From assembly GCA_003225005.1 (NCBI GenBank), contig QIAN01000412.1, forward strand, positions 1 to 60,852: DNA of 60,852 bases, written 5' to 3'. A program made the translations under genes and the position numbers. The notes under the pieces were generated by a model. It was not told the origin of the DNA. It was given only the letters and a program-made list of their open reading frames with translations, and searched no databases. Shown here one piece after another: positions 45,553 through 54,955 of this stretch. Origin of the DNA: Acidobacteriota bacterium. Lineage in GTDB: Bacteria; Acidobacteriota; Terriglobia; Terriglobales; Acidobacteriaceae. Within the stretch, counting starts at the first letter, position 1, and each line of letters begins with the position of its first letter.

Positions 45553-46289
45553 TGAAATTGGCCGAGATTATTATGAAGAGAATTACGGCTCTCGGTGCTG
45601 CGGCCTTCGTGCTCACTCTGCTCTGGGTGCAAGCGGCTTGGGCCGGCGAGATCATCGACCGTATCGTCGCCACCGTCAACGGCCGCGTTATCCTGCAAAG
45701 TGACTGGGATGACGCGCTCTGCTATGAAGCTTTGCTCAACGGCCGCTCCTTGAGCGAGTTTACCAGCGACGAGCGGCGCGCCGTGCTCGATCGGCTTATT
45801 GATCAAGAGCTTCTGCGCGAACAGATGAAGGCAGCGGACTTCCAACATGCCTCGGCTGCGGATGCCGCGAGCCAAGTGGCCGAGGCCCGTGCCCGGTACC
45901 CCCAAGCCGCCTCCGCTGCCGGCTGGCAGTCATTGCTTAGACAGTACCACCTCACGGAGCAGGACCTAGCAGCGCACCTGCAGCAGCAAATGGATCTGAC
46001 GCGGTTGGTGGACGCTCACCTCCGTCCTGCCGTTCAGATTGATTCCAAAACCGTCGAAGCTTACTACCGCGACAAATTTGTTCCTGAATTGCGACAATCC
46101 GGAGCAAAGGAAGTGCCGCTGTCTGACGTTTTTTCCAAGATTCGCGAAGTACTAACCCAGGAGAAAGTAACTGAACTCCTGGTTTCGTGGCTGCAGACGT
46201 TGCGCTCGGAGGGCGAAGTGCGCCTCCCCGGAGCGTCATCCTCTCCCGGGGCGTCGCCTTCCATGGAGCAGGGAGATCAGAGCAGGTGA
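45552..46289 (+). CDS. SurA-like periplasmic chaperone lacking a PPIase domain
   Basis: The 245-residue protein has a signal peptide (about 12-33) followed by the SurA N-terminal pattern EIIDRIVATVNGRVILQSDWDDAL and helices of the chaperone core. The C-terminal helix (about 180-225) closes the domain. No parvulin domain is found where SurA has one or two, so it can act only as a holdase or chaperone. Its ATG overlaps the BamA/TamA stop by one base and its stop overlaps the TamB start by four, so all three are coupled. This suggests delivery of clients to the neighbouring Omp85 protein. Confidence 0.82.
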   Translation: MKLAEIIMKRITALGAAAFVLTLLWVQAAWAGEIIDRIVATVNGRVILQSDWDDALCYEALLNGRSLSEFTSDERRAVLDRLIDQELLREQMKAADFQHASAADAASQVAEARARYPQAASAAGWQSLLRQYHLTEQDLAAHLQQQMDLTRLVDAHLRPAVQIDSKTVEAYYRDKFVPELRQSGAKEVPLSDVFSKIREVLTQEKVTELLVSWLQTLRSEGEVRLPGASSSPGASPSMEQGDQSR

Positions 46290-49200
46290 GCGAGTCCTCG
46301 GCCCAGCCGGTGCGCCGCGCTTGGCGAAAATACCTTTTGGCTCTCCTCGTTGTCGCTGTGCTGCTGGGCTTGGTCTCGCTCTGGTATATCAACACAGATT
46401 CATTTCAAGCGCTGGTGCGGCGCCGGATTGTCGCTGAAGTAGAGCGCATCACGGGTGGACGCGCCGAAATCGGCGGCATCCATACGGTGCCGTTCCGGAT
46501 GCAAGTTGAGCTGCGCGATGTGACGGTTCATGGAGCCGAGTCCACGAAAGAAGTCCCACTCGTCCATGTCGACCACCTGGTTGCCTTTATTAAGGTAGGC
46601 TCGCTGCTTCGGCCTCAGTTGGGATTCCACCAGGTAGTCGTCGAACATCCGGTGATTCACGTGGCGTTTTATTCCGACGGAAGCACCAACATCCCCACGA
46701 GGCAAGTTCGGCCTACTTCAAATCAGTCTTCTGTTCAGGCTTCGGTCGAGCAGATATTCGCACTCTCTATCAACCACTTTGAGATGCGGCGGGGCGAGTT
46801 GCTATGGGACGACCAGAATATCCCTCTCGACTTCGCCGTCCGGAACGCTGCCTTGCAAATGGACTATTCCTTCTTACGTGGCCGATACGAAGGCCACTTA
46901 CTGCTGGGCAAGGTGGAAACCAAGTTCGAAGACTACCGTCCGTTTGCCTGGATGACCACGGCTGATTTCAGTCTGGCGCCGAGCTATGTCGACATTAAAT
47001 CGTTGGTTTTGAATTCTCGGGGCTCACACTTCGATGCCAGTGGCCGCGTTAGCGGTTTCCGCCGCCCGCAGGTGAACGTCAAGTACCAGGGTCAAGCCGA
47101 CCTTGCAGAAGCAGCTTCCATCGCCCGCCGCCGTGATCTTCGTGGGGGCACGATGGAAATGAAGGGGCAGGGGAGCTGGTCATTGAGCCAATTCGCTTCC
47201 ACGGGTGTAGTTGCCGTGCGCGACCTTGCCTGGCGAGAGGAAAACATCGCATTCACAAAAGGCGATGTCAGCTCGGATTACGCTGTCGACGATCAGCAGA
47301 TCAAACTTTCCAAGCTGCAGGGAAAGGTTCTAGGCGGAAGTTTTAACGGGGATGCTCAAGTGGAACACTGGTTGTCCCGCGTATTAACCGCGCAAGCTGC
47401 AAATCAGTCAAAACAAGCAGAACCCGCCGCCGCAAATCGAGTGGAGAGGAAAAGCGAAAAAAAGAAAAGTGAAGAAGTTGTAGCCGGTGTGTTGCATCTG
47501 CGTCTTCGCGATTTTTCTGTCGAAGAGATCGCCAACAGCCTAAACTCTGCCGGCCACCTGGTTGGTGGTGTTCGTCCGGCAGGTTCGGTATCAGGCACAT
47601 TGGAAGCTCGCTGGAAGGGCACACCGCACGATGCTGACGTCGGGTTCGCGCTCGATTTGAATCCGCCAGCCCATCTCCTTGCTGGCCAGTTACCGACGTC
47701 GGGGCATGCTGAAGGCCTGTATCGCGCCGCCACGCAGGTGCTCGAGCTGCCTAAGTTCAATGTATCCACGCCCGCCACGCGCATTCAGGCATCGGGAACG
47801 CTTTCCTCTTCTTCTTCCCTGCGGGTTTCGTTCTCAACTTCAAACCTCGACGAGTGGCGGCCCCTGATTGCGGCTGTCCACGGCCCTGCCAATCTGCCTC
47901 TTACTATGGACGGCAGTGCCACATTCAACGGCGTCCTGGGCGGGACGTTGTCTTCGCCCACGTTAGCCGGCAGCCTCGACGTGCAAGATTTTGACCTGCT
48001 ATTTCCCGCGACTGCGCGCACTGCGGCACAGCAGATGCACTGGGATTCGTTCTCCTCAAGCGTAGTGCTTTCCTCTCGCAGTGTTGCTTTTCATAACGGG
48101 GTCTTCGAACGCGGAGCCGAGAGCGCCGAGGTCGATGCTAGTGCTGTTCTCGAAAATGGTCGGTTCACGGAGCGCAGTCTTATCAGCTTGAACCTGAACA
48201 TGCAGAACGCGGACATCGCAGTGCTGCAGGCGCTCGGCGGATACGCCTATCCCGTGACCGGCAAACTGGATATTTCTCTCGAAGCGAGAGGGACGAAATC
48301 AGATCCTCGCGGGCAAGGCCGGATACATTTGACCGACGGCTCCGCCTATGGGGAACCCATTGCGCAGCTGGACGCGGACCTCCGCTTTGGCGATGGCGAA
48401 GCGTCGCTCGATAACGTCCATCTAGTGCATTACGACTCCCTCGTTACGGGAAGCGCGGCTTACAATCCATCCACGCGCCGGTTTCGCCTCGACTTGGTCG
48501 GGAAAAATTCTGATTTAGCGCGTATCCAGCAGATTCGTACTGACCGGCTCACAGTCGAGGGACGCGTTGACTTCACCATTAAAGGTTCAGGGACGCCGGA
48601 GGCGCCCATCCTCAACTCAAGTCTTTATGTCCACGGTCTTACGCTCGACCGCGAACTTGCCGGTGATCTGAAACTCGAAGCGGTTACTGAGGGCAGCAAG
48701 CTTCACGTCAGCGGGCATTCTCAGTTCCAGCAAGGAACCTTGGTCCTGGACGGCAACGTAGAACTGCGCGACGGCTATCCTGCAAGCATGTCATTGGCCA
48801 TGGATCGCCTCGACCTCGACCCCTTAGTTAGCTCCTATCTTCGCGGGCGGATTACCGGGCACTCCGCCATGGCCGGCACGCTCGACATGCGTGGTCCGCT
48901 GCTCGAGCCACGACAGTGGACGCTTCACGGCAACTTGACTGACATTGCCCTCGATGTTGAGTATGTCAAGGTCCACAATCAAGATCCCGTGCGATTCACC
49001 TTTGCCGATCAGACGCTTCGCATCGAGCAGTTGCGTTTGGCAGGAGAGGGAACTGATCTCTCGGGCCATGGCTCGATGCAATTTTTCGGTTCCCACGAAC
49101 TAGACCTTACCGCCAATGGCCGGATTGATCTCAAGCTCTTGAACAGTATCGAGCCCGACTTAAGTGCCGGCGGACTGATGACAGTCAACATGACCGTGGG

Positions 49201-50389
49201 CGGCACCGCCAGCGAGCCACTGCCGCAGGGGCGTCTTCAGTTAACCAACGGATCGGTCGCTTATGCGGAGCTGCCCAGCGGTCTTAGCGAAATGAAAGGC
49301 GCGTTAGTCTTTACCCGCGACCGCGTGCATATTGACAGCCTTACGGCGCGTACAGGAGGGGGCACGCTCGATCTCAAAGGTGATGCAACCTTTTACAACC
49401 GGCAAATCAATTTCGATGTGGCTGCAACCGGGAAAGGTGTGCGTCTGCGTCATCCCCCTGGGGTAAGTTCTACCGCGGATGCCGAATTGCACTGGGTGGG
49501 CACGGGAAACTCTTCAACTTTGTCGGGCGACATTACCGTCACCAAGCTGGCGATCACACCTGGATTCGATTTCAGCGCTTACTTGGAGCGCAGCCGCCAG
49601 CTTTCGTCCATTACGCCGGCCAATTCGCCACTGTATAGAGTCAAGCTCGACATACACGTCCAAACCACTCCTGAGTTGCAGATGAAAACGGCTGTCGCTC
49701 GTCTTTCCGGCGATGCCGACCTGCGTCTGCGCGGCTCTGTAGCCCGCCCGATAGTGCTGGGCCGGGCCGACATCCTGGAGGGCGAGGCCACTTTCAACGG
49801 CACGAAATTCCGCCTTGAGCGTGGCGACATTACCTTTGCCAACCCCGTCGCGATCGAGCCCCGTGTGGATCTTCAAGCCTCTACCCACGTTCGAAATTAC
49901 GACCTCAACGTCACTGTGACGGGGACGCCGGCGCGTCTTACGGTGAACTACCGCTCCGAACCTCCATTGCCCCAGTCCGACATTATCGCGTTGCTTGCGC
50001 TGGGCCGCACTCGCCAGGAATCAGAGCAACTGCAGCAAGAATCTGGTCAATCGCAGTTTTCCGGGGACGCTTCCTCACTGATTCTGAACCAGGCCTTGAA
50101 TGCCACCGCTACCAGCCGCATGCAGCGCCTGTTTGGAGTCAGCCGCATCAAGATCGACCCGCAGGGACTCACCACCGAGACCAACCCTACGGGACGCGGA
50201 CCGCAAGTCACCATTGAGCAGGAGTTCGCCAACAACCTCTCTCTCAGCTATAGCACCAATGTTTCGCAGAGTTCGCAGCAGATCATCCGGGGAGAGTACT
50301 ATTTCACGCGCAATGTCTCAGTGGTCGGCACGCGAGACCAAAATGGCGTGGTCAGCTTCGATATGCGCATCCGTCGACGCAAGAAATAA
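46286..50389 (+). CDS. tamB: TamB-like translocation and assembly module protein
   Basis: This protein of about 1367 residues has an N-terminal TM anchor (about 18-40, KYLLALLVVAVLLGLVSLWYI). A very long beta-repeat body of the AsmA/TamB type follows, and a C-terminal DUF490 domain (about 1100-1367) has FNGTKFRLERGDITFANP, NVTVTGTPARLTVNYRSEPPLPQSDIIALLALG and the C-terminal strand run. TamB spans the periplasm and, with an Omp85 partner, assists outer-membrane insertion and probably phospholipid transport. The GTG at 46286 overlaps the previous stop (GTGA) and has GGGAGA 9 bases upstream, so I prefer it to an ATG at 46187 lying inside the upstream gene. Confidence 0.9.
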   Translation: MSESSAQPVRRAWRKYLLALLVVAVLLGLVSLWYINTDSFQALVRRRIVAEVERITGGRAEIGGIHTVPFRMQVELRDVTVHGAESTKEVPLVHVDHLVAFIKVGSLLRPQLGFHQVVVEHPVIHVAFYSDGSTNIPTRQVRPTSNQSSVQASVEQIFALSINHFEMRRGELLWDDQNIPLDFAVRNAALQMDYSFLRGRYEGHLLLGKVETKFEDYRPFAWMTTADFSLAPSYVDIKSLVLNSRGSHFDASGRVSGFRRPQVNVKYQGQADLAEAASIARRRDLRGGTMEMKGQGSWSLSQFASTGVVAVRDLAWREENIAFTKGDVSSDYAVDDQQIKLSKLQGKVLGGSFNGDAQVEHWLSRVLTAQAANQSKQAEPAAANRVERKSEKKKSEEVVAGVLHLRLRDFSVEEIANSLNSAGHLVGGVRPAGSVSGTLEARWKGTPHDADVGFALDLNPPAHLLAGQLPTSGHAEGLYRAATQVLELPKFNVSTPATRIQASGTLSSSSSLRVSFSTSNLDEWRPLIAAVHGPANLPLTMDGSATFNGVLGGTLSSPTLAGSLDVQDFDLLFPATARTAAQQMHWDSFSSSVVLSSRSVAFHNGVFERGAESAEVDASAVLENGRFTERSLISLNLNMQNADIAVLQALGGYAYPVTGKLDISLEARGTKSDPRGQGRIHLTDGSAYGEPIAQLDADLRFGDGEASLDNVHLVHYDSLVTGSAAYNPSTRRFRLDLVGKNSDLARIQQIRTDRLTVEGRVDFTIKGSGTPEAPILNSSLYVHGLTLDRELAGDLKLEAVTEGSKLHVSGHSQFQQGTLVLDGNVELRDGYPASMSLAMDRLDLDPLVSSYLRGRITGHSAMAGTLDMRGPLLEPRQWTLHGNLTDIALDVEYVKVHNQDPVRFTFADQTLRIEQLRLAGEGTDLSGHGSMQFFGSHELDLTANGRIDLKLLNSIEPDLSAGGLMTVNMTVGGTASEPLPQGRLQLTNGSVAYAELPSGLSEMKGALVFTRDRVHIDSLTARTGGGTLDLKGDATFYNRQINFDVAATGKGVRLRHPPGVSSTADAELHWVGTGNSSTLSGDITVTKLAITPGFDFSAYLERSRQLSSITPANSPLYRVKLDIHVQTTPELQMKTAVARLSGDADLRLRGSVARPIVLGRADILEGEATFNGTKFRLERGDITFANPVAIEPRVDLQASTHVRNYDLNVTVTGTPARLTVNYRSEPPLPQSDIIALLALGRTRQESEQLQQESGQSQFSGDASSLILNQALNATATSRMQRLFGVSRIKIDPQGLTTETNPTGRGPQVTIEQEFANNLSLSYSTNVSQSSQQIIRGEYYFTRNVSVVGTRDQNGVVSFDMRIRRRKK

Positions 50390-50444
50390 GATGTTCTGAG
50401 TCGATAGTGTTCCAGCGCAATACTCCGCCCATAATCATCAGGCC

Positions 50445-51101
50445 ATGAATTCTCAAGCTGAATTCGACTCGCTGGCTCTTGCTCGGCGGCAAATGGTCGA
50501 ATTCCAACTTCGCGCGCGTGGCGTGCGCGACGAGCGCGTGCTCGATGCCATGCTTCGTGTGCCGCGCCATGAATTTGTCGAACCTGGCTTTCACGACCAA
50601 GCTTACGAAGACCATCCAATTCCCATCGGACAGGATCAGACGATCTCACAGCCTTACATTGTTGCTCTCATGCTGGAAGCATTGAGGCTTATTCCCGGCG
50701 ACAAGGTTTTGGAAGTCGGAACGGGATCCGGCTACGTGACCGCCCTGCTTGCCGAACTGACGGCACAGGTGTTTTCGGTTGAGCGTCATGCTGCTCTTGC
50801 GGCGAAGGCGAGAGAAGTTCTCGCTAGCCTGGGCTATACCCGCGTGAAGATTATGGAAGGGGACGGAAGTCAGGGGCTGCCGACGTTCGCGCCGTTCGAT
50901 GCGATCATTGTTTCAGCAGCCGCGCCTGACCTGCCGCGCAATCTGCTTTCGCAACTCGGCGAAGACGGACGCATGATCATTCCTGTCGGCGCGGCCGAAA
51001 GCCAGCACCTTCAGCTCATCCGAATGCAAAACGGAGAGCCGCTCATCTCTCTCCGGGAGGCATGTCGCTTTGTTCCCCTGATCTCCGGCGAAGCGTTGTA
51101 G
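50445..51101 (+). CDS. pcm: Protein-L-isoaspartate O-methyltransferase
   Basis: The 218-residue SAM-dependent enzyme repairs isoaspartyl residues in damaged proteins. SAM motif I is VLEVGTGSGYVTALLA. The N-terminal VPRHEFVEPGFHDQAYEDHPIPIGQDQTISQPYIVA contains the family's Ser/Thr and substrate loop (TISQPYIVALM), and motif post-I follows as SVERH. Length is standard. It is separated from tamB by 55 bases. Confidence 0.95.
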   Translation: MNSQAEFDSLALARRQMVEFQLRARGVRDERVLDAMLRVPRHEFVEPGFHDQAYEDHPIPIGQDQTISQPYIVALMLEALRLIPGDKVLEVGTGSGYVTALLAELTAQVFSVERHAALAAKAREVLASLGYTRVKIMEGDGSQGLPTFAPFDAIIVSAAAPDLPRNLLSQLGEDGRMIIPVGAAESQHLQLIRMQNGEPLISLREACRFVPLISGEAL

Positions 51102-51195
51102 GAGAGTGACGCCGGCGGGCGAAATCGCTCGTCTAGCTGATGCTTACCATTCTGAGAATTGAGAACTGAAGTAAGAGCTGCATTACAATCATCCC

Positions 51196-52059
51196 ATGCA
51201 CTTGCTCCGCCATATGCGAATCATCTTGGAGATGATCAAGTGGGAGCACTCCGTCTTTGCCTTGCCCTTCGCTTTATGCGGCGCTATGCTCGCGGCCGGC
51301 GGACTTCCCACGGCACATCAATTGGCCTGGATTGTGGTGGCTACGCTGGCGGCGCGCTCGGCCGCGATGGCATTCAATCGCCTCGCGGACGCATCCATTG
51401 ACGCCGCTAACCCGCGTACTCGCACGCGTGCGCTACCGGCGGGGCAATTAACCCCTGCATTCGTAGCAGTCTTCGTGATTATTTCTTCGGCAGTCTTTGT
51501 CACCGCTGCTGCGCAACTGAACCGGTTGGCTCTTTGGCTCTCACCTCTCGCTTTAGCAGTCCTTCTTCTCTACTCCTATACGAAGCGCTTCACGCGCTGG
51601 TCTCATCTCGTGCTGGGATTTGCTCTAGGAATGGCGCCTGCCGCCGCGTGGATTGCCGTGCGCGGTTCGCTTGATCCCCGGATTTTGTCGCTCACGGCTG
51701 CCGTCACCTTCTGGGTGGCGGGCTTCGACGTCCTTTACGCATGCCAAGACTTTGACATCGATTATCAGACCGGGCTGCATTCCCTTCCGCGCTATCTAGG
51801 AATTCGCCGTTCGCTGTGGGTCGCGCGCGCCTTTCATGCCGTCATGTGGGCTTTGCTCATCGGCTTACTGCTGACCTTCGGCTTAGGCAAGTTGGCCATT
51901 GCTGGGGTTGTCGCCGTCGCGGGTTTGCTGGCTTATGAGCACTCGATGGTTTCCGCCAACGATCTTTCGAAACTGAACGCCGCTTTCTTCACCATGAATG
52001 GCGTTATCTCGGTAGTATTCTTTCTGTTCGTCGCCGGAGATTTGCTGTTGCGCCATTAG
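51196..52059 (+). CDS. mqnP: UbiA-family prenyltransferase, probable MqnP (menaquinone, futalosine pathway)
   Basis: The 287-residue membrane protein has about eight TM segments. The two Asp-rich motifs of UbiA enzymes are present as NRLADASIDAANPRTRTR (NxxxD...) and DFDIDYQTG (DxxxD). It attaches a polyprenyl chain to an aromatic acceptor at the inner membrane. Because mqnE lies 5 kb downstream, the acceptor is most likely the 1,4-dihydroxy-6-naphthoate of the futalosine pathway rather than 4-hydroxybenzoate (inference). The start may be the ATG at 51196 or one six codons later. Confidence 0.85.
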   Translation: MHLLRHMRIILEMIKWEHSVFALPFALCGAMLAAGGLPTAHQLAWIVVATLAARSAAMAFNRLADASIDAANPRTRTRALPAGQLTPAFVAVFVIISSAVFVTAAAQLNRLALWLSPLALAVLLLYSYTKRFTRWSHLVLGFALGMAPAAAWIAVRGSLDPRILSLTAAVTFWVAGFDVLYACQDFDIDYQTGLHSLPRYLGIRRSLWVARAFHAVMWALLIGLLLTFGLGKLAIAGVVAVAGLLAYEHSMVSANDLSKLNAAFFTMNGVISVVFFLFVAGDLLLRH

Positions 52060-52108
52060 CCTCACGCGCGCGTTCGTGCCATAATCCAGGCATAAATCGG
52101 AGGTCATT

Positions 52109-53041
52109 ATGTTTCGCGTCGTCATTGTGGTCTGTCTGCTGGCCTGTTTTGCTTGGACCCAACAATCTCCCGGGGTACCAGCATCTGCGCCAGCACCCGG
52201 AAGTCCGGCTGAGCTCGTCAAACAGGGCGAAAAACGCAATAGCGAAGGCAAGCAAGATGAAGCACTGGCGCTTTACAGCCAGGCCCTTGAACAATCCCCT
52301 AATTTGTATGAAGCCCATCTCGACGCAGGTGTTGCGCTCGATTTGAAGGGCGAATATCAAGAGGCGCGGAAGCATTTCGCCAAAGCTATTGAAGCCGCGC
52401 CGGCCGATGTTAAGGCGCAGGCGCTCCGCGCCATGGCCATGTCTTATGCTTTTGAAGGAAACGCGAAAGAGGCTGAGAAATTTGAGCAGCAAGTCTTCCT
52501 TGCGCGTCTCGCCAGTCGCGACTTCACCGGCGCGGCAGGAATCGCCAATGAACTCGCTCGCATTTATCTCGAATCAGGTGATACCGAGAATGCCTACAAG
52601 TGGTACAAAGCGGGCTACGAAGCAGCGCTCCAGAAGCCAGGCCTGAGTGAAGCCGAAAAGAATCTGTGGATTTTCCGATGGGAGAACGCCCAGGCCCGCA
52701 TCGCTGCCCGGCGTGCTCACCACGATGAAGCTCAAAAACACGTGGTTGCCGCTAAAGCCGCCCTCGATAAAGCTAACAATCCTGAGCAGGCGGGCTTTTA
52801 TCCTTATCTCGTCGGCTACGTTGCCTTCTACGCGGGAGACTACCCAACTGCGATCGCCAATCTGCAAAAGGCCGACCAGAGCGATCCATTAATCCTTGCG
52901 CTGCTAGCGCAGGCCTACGAAAAGTCTGGCGACCAAGCGCGGGCTATGGACTATTACCACAAAGTTCTCGCCTCGAACGCACATAATCCGACTAATGCCT
53001 TCGCCCGCCCGTTGGCGAAGAAGAAGCTAGCGGGCGTCTGA
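52109..53041 (+). CDS. Secreted tetratricopeptide-repeat protein
   Basis: The 310-residue protein has a signal peptide (about 1-17, VVIVVCLLACFAW) and an Ala/Pro-rich linker. TPR units follow, such as EQSPNLYEAHLDAGVALDLKGEYQEARKHF, ETALKWY-type helices, and PLILALLAQAYEKSGDQARAMDYYHKVL near the C-terminus. TPRs mediate protein-protein contacts; partners are unknown. It follows the UbiA gene by 49 bases, and a GGAGG ribosome site lies before the ATG. It may be co-transcribed with pcm and mqnP. Confidence 0.8.
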   Translation: MFRVVIVVCLLACFAWTQQSPGVPASAPAPGSPAELVKQGEKRNSEGKQDEALALYSQALEQSPNLYEAHLDAGVALDLKGEYQEARKHFAKAIEAAPADVKAQALRAMAMSYAFEGNAKEAEKFEQQVFLARLASRDFTGAAGIANELARIYLESGDTENAYKWYKAGYEAALQKPGLSEAEKNLWIFRWENAQARIAARRAHHDEAQKHVVAAKAALDKANNPEQAGFYPYLVGYVAFYAGDYPTAIANLQKADQSDPLILALLAQAYEKSGDQARAMDYYHKVLASNAHNPTNAFARPLAKKKLAGV

Positions 53042-53051
53042 GGGCCGAATG

Positions 53052-53080
53052 AAAAAGGGCCGCGCCCCTGCGCTGCCCTT
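53052..53080 (-). terminator. Intrinsic terminator for the minus-strand secreted-protein gene
   Basis: Read on the minus strand, AAGGGC (53080-53075) pairs with GCCCTT (53060-53055) and the stem runs straight into TTTTT (53056-53052), 23 bases after the stop of the gene at 53103. The loop is GC rich. The location between converging genes fits. Confidence 0.6.
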
Positions 53081-53102
53081 CGCAACCCGTGTTTTCGGAG
53101 AG

Positions 53103-54002
53103 TTACTGGTTCACCCGCAGAAGCATGAAAGTGCCACTCTCCAGCTTCACATTATTTTTTTCCGAACTGACTACTGAGCCTTGGGACGCAGCGGTTGCGG
53201 TGGTCGCCAGCTTCAAGTCCCGTAGTCCAACCACTCCCTCTGTTTTCCCGGTGATGGGTTCGTGCGCACTCGCTGCGCTTGAATCGTCAGTCGGAGTATT
53301 GCTGCCCGTGGAAGCGTTGCGCGCTGGAGGCGGTGTACCGCCCATTCTCGGTGCACGTCCGCTGTTCGAAGACGCTCCGCTTCCGCTAGCGCTGGGGGCT
53401 GCCGTCGATTGGTCGTTGCCATTGTTGGCATTGCCTGAGTTCGAGCCCTGCGGTGCAATGATGGCTTGGATCGACATCGGCATCTCGATCTCGCCGCTCT
53501 TCATGACGGCGCGGTCAAATATGATTCCGACCTGCGAGTCTTTCTGCTCCTTGCTCCGGGTCTGGGCTTCGGTTACGTGGCCGACGACCTTTGTGTCCTT
53601 GGGGACAACTATCTCGCCGCTATTTGTTTTGAGATCCATGGTTACCTTGGCTACCACTTCATCGCCGGTTTTGACCTTCTTGGCATCGATGCTCTTAGTC
53701 AGTTCGACTGGAATCACGGTGCCGGGTGCGATCCGGGAGGCGGAAGCGGATTGGGGTGAATTACCACTCGGCGATTTTGGATTTTGCTGTGCCGCGAGAT
53801 GTCCAGGCTGAGGAGTTTGCTGAGGTGCTTGCGGAGTTGGTTCCGCGGGTTGGCCGTTCGGCTGCGTTGATGGCGTGGTGGTCGCGGGAGCCTGCTGCTC
53901 CCGGGGGGTGGAATTGTTACTTGGAGGTGAAGTCGGTTGCTGTGCCAGCGAGACGCCCCACAGAACGGCCACTGCGAAAGGCGAAACAAAAATTCTTTTC
54001 AT
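53103..54002 (-). CDS. Secreted Gln/Pro/Ser-rich protein of unknown function
   Basis: The 299-residue protein has a signal peptide (about 1-21) followed by a low-complexity Gln/Pro/Thr tract (about 22-85). A compact domain (about 88-160) reads IAPGTVIPVELTKSIDAKKVKTGDEVVAKV...GEIVVPKDTKVVGHVTEA. This pattern, a beta-barrel of the type described for conjugative TrbI/VirB10-like or 'OB-like' periplasmic domains, recurs in acidobacterial secreted proteins. A Ser/Asn-rich linker and a C-terminal strand follow. Function is unknown. The upstream 286-base gap holds a perfect inverted repeat. Confidence 0.62.
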   Translation of the reverse strand: MKRIFVSPFAVAVLWGVSLAQQPTSPPSNNSTPREQQAPATTTPSTQPNGQPAEPTPQAPQQTPQPGHLAAQQNPKSPSGNSPQSASASRIAPGTVIPVELTKSIDAKKVKTGDEVVAKVTMDLKTNSGEIVVPKDTKVVGHVTEAQTRSKEQKDSQVGIIFDRAVMKSGEIEMPMSIQAIIAPQGSNSGNANNGNDQSTAAPSASGSGASSNSGRAPRMGGTPPPARNASTGSNTPTDDSSAASAHEPITGKTEGVVGLRDLKLATTATAASQGSVVSSEKNNVKLESGTFMLLRVNQ

Positions 54003-54228
54003 TGAAGTCGCTCCTTCATGTTTGGATGTCCGACGATGTGGCGCGAGAAAAGGCGAAAGTGCAAACGGACCTTAGCTTAACAAGTAGATGCCAATTGGGG
54101 GCCGGAGGTAGGCATCAATTCTGATGGCAGCCAAGGAAAAGTCGCGGTCCCTTCGCGCCGAGAATCAGATGAGTGGATCAATCTAAGCGATGGCCGCCGA
54201 GACCGTCGGGACTCACTTATCCATAATG

Positions 54229-54292
54229 CTAGACGTCTTGAAGTCGAAAACTTGACTCATTTACATCAAGTTTTCGACTTCAAGACGTCTAG
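54229..54292. repeat. Perfect 27-bp inverted repeat with 10-base loop
   Basis: The left arm, 54229-54255, starts CTAGACGTCTTGAAG and the right arm, 54266-54292, is its exact reverse complement. The loop is CTCATTTACA (54256-54265). Both ends are CTAG; the right-hand CTAG supplies the TAG stop of lemA. No T-tract flanks either side, so it is not a standard intrinsic terminator. It could be a mobile-element-like palindrome or a structured transcript end. Confidence 0.8.
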
Positions 54293-54906
54293 TGTGCCGG
54301 TGCCGTCTGCGGACTGCCCTGCGGCGCCGTAGCCTTAGGCGCAAAGTTTACTTTCGGGGCTTCGCGTGATCCTTCCGTTGCGGTGAAGTAGGCTTCGTTC
54401 GGCTTGAATCCCGCTATCTTGGCGAAAAAGCTGTTGGGGAACTGCTGAACATAGGTGTTGTAGTCCTGCAACGCGTCGTTGTAGCGCTTGCGTTCGACCG
54501 CGATGCGATTCTCGGTCCCCGCAAGTTCATCTTGCAGGCGCAGGAAATTTTCATTGGACTTCAGTTGCGGATAGTTTTCAACGATCAAGAGCAGGCGGCC
54601 GAGTGCTCCGTCGAGTTGCTGATTTGCAGCGATCTTTTCCTGCGGCGTGCCCGCCGAAAGCAATGTGGATCGAGCTTTAGCGATGTCGCCGAACACGGTT
54701 TGCTCCTGCTGCGCATAACCCTTCACCGTCTCCACGAGATTGGGGATCAAGTCTGCGCGCCGCTGCAACACGATATCTACTTGCGACCAGGCTGCCTTGA
54801 CGCCTTCATTCTTGCTGACTAGTGTGTTCTTGACTGTGACGTACTGCCCGAAAACGATCAGTACAATTATCACTAGCACGGCAATCGCAATTAACGCTTT
54901 GGTCAT
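54289..54906 (-). CDS. lemA: LemA family protein
   Basis: The 205-residue protein has an N-terminal TM (about 4-24, LIAIAVLVIIVLIVFGQYV) and the LemA helical domain: VKNTLVSKNEGVKAAWSQVDIVLQRRADLIPNLVETVKGYA ... YNTYVQQFPNSFFA. A short Pro/Ala-rich tail (KATAPQGSPQTAPAH) is outside the conserved domain. The ATG at 54906 has AGGAG 6 bases upstream; the frame to 54990 adds 28 non-family residues. It is the last gene after TPM and nucleotidyltransferase-like genes; LemA-TPM pairing is common. Its stop codon lies in the palindrome at 54229-54292. Confidence 0.9.
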   Translation of the reverse strand: MTKALIAIAVLVIIVLIVFGQYVTVKNTLVSKNEGVKAAWSQVDIVLQRRADLIPNLVETVKGYAQQEQTVFGDIAKARSTLLSAGTPQEKIAANQQLDGALGRLLLIVENYPQLKSNENFLRLQDELAGTENRIAVERKRYNDALQDYNTYVQQFPNSFFAKIAGFKPNEAYFTATEGSREAPKVNFAPKATAPQGSPQTAPAH

Positions 54907-54955
54907 ACGATTCTCCTGAGACCAGCCTGTAAACAACGGTGCAGGGTGACTATGA

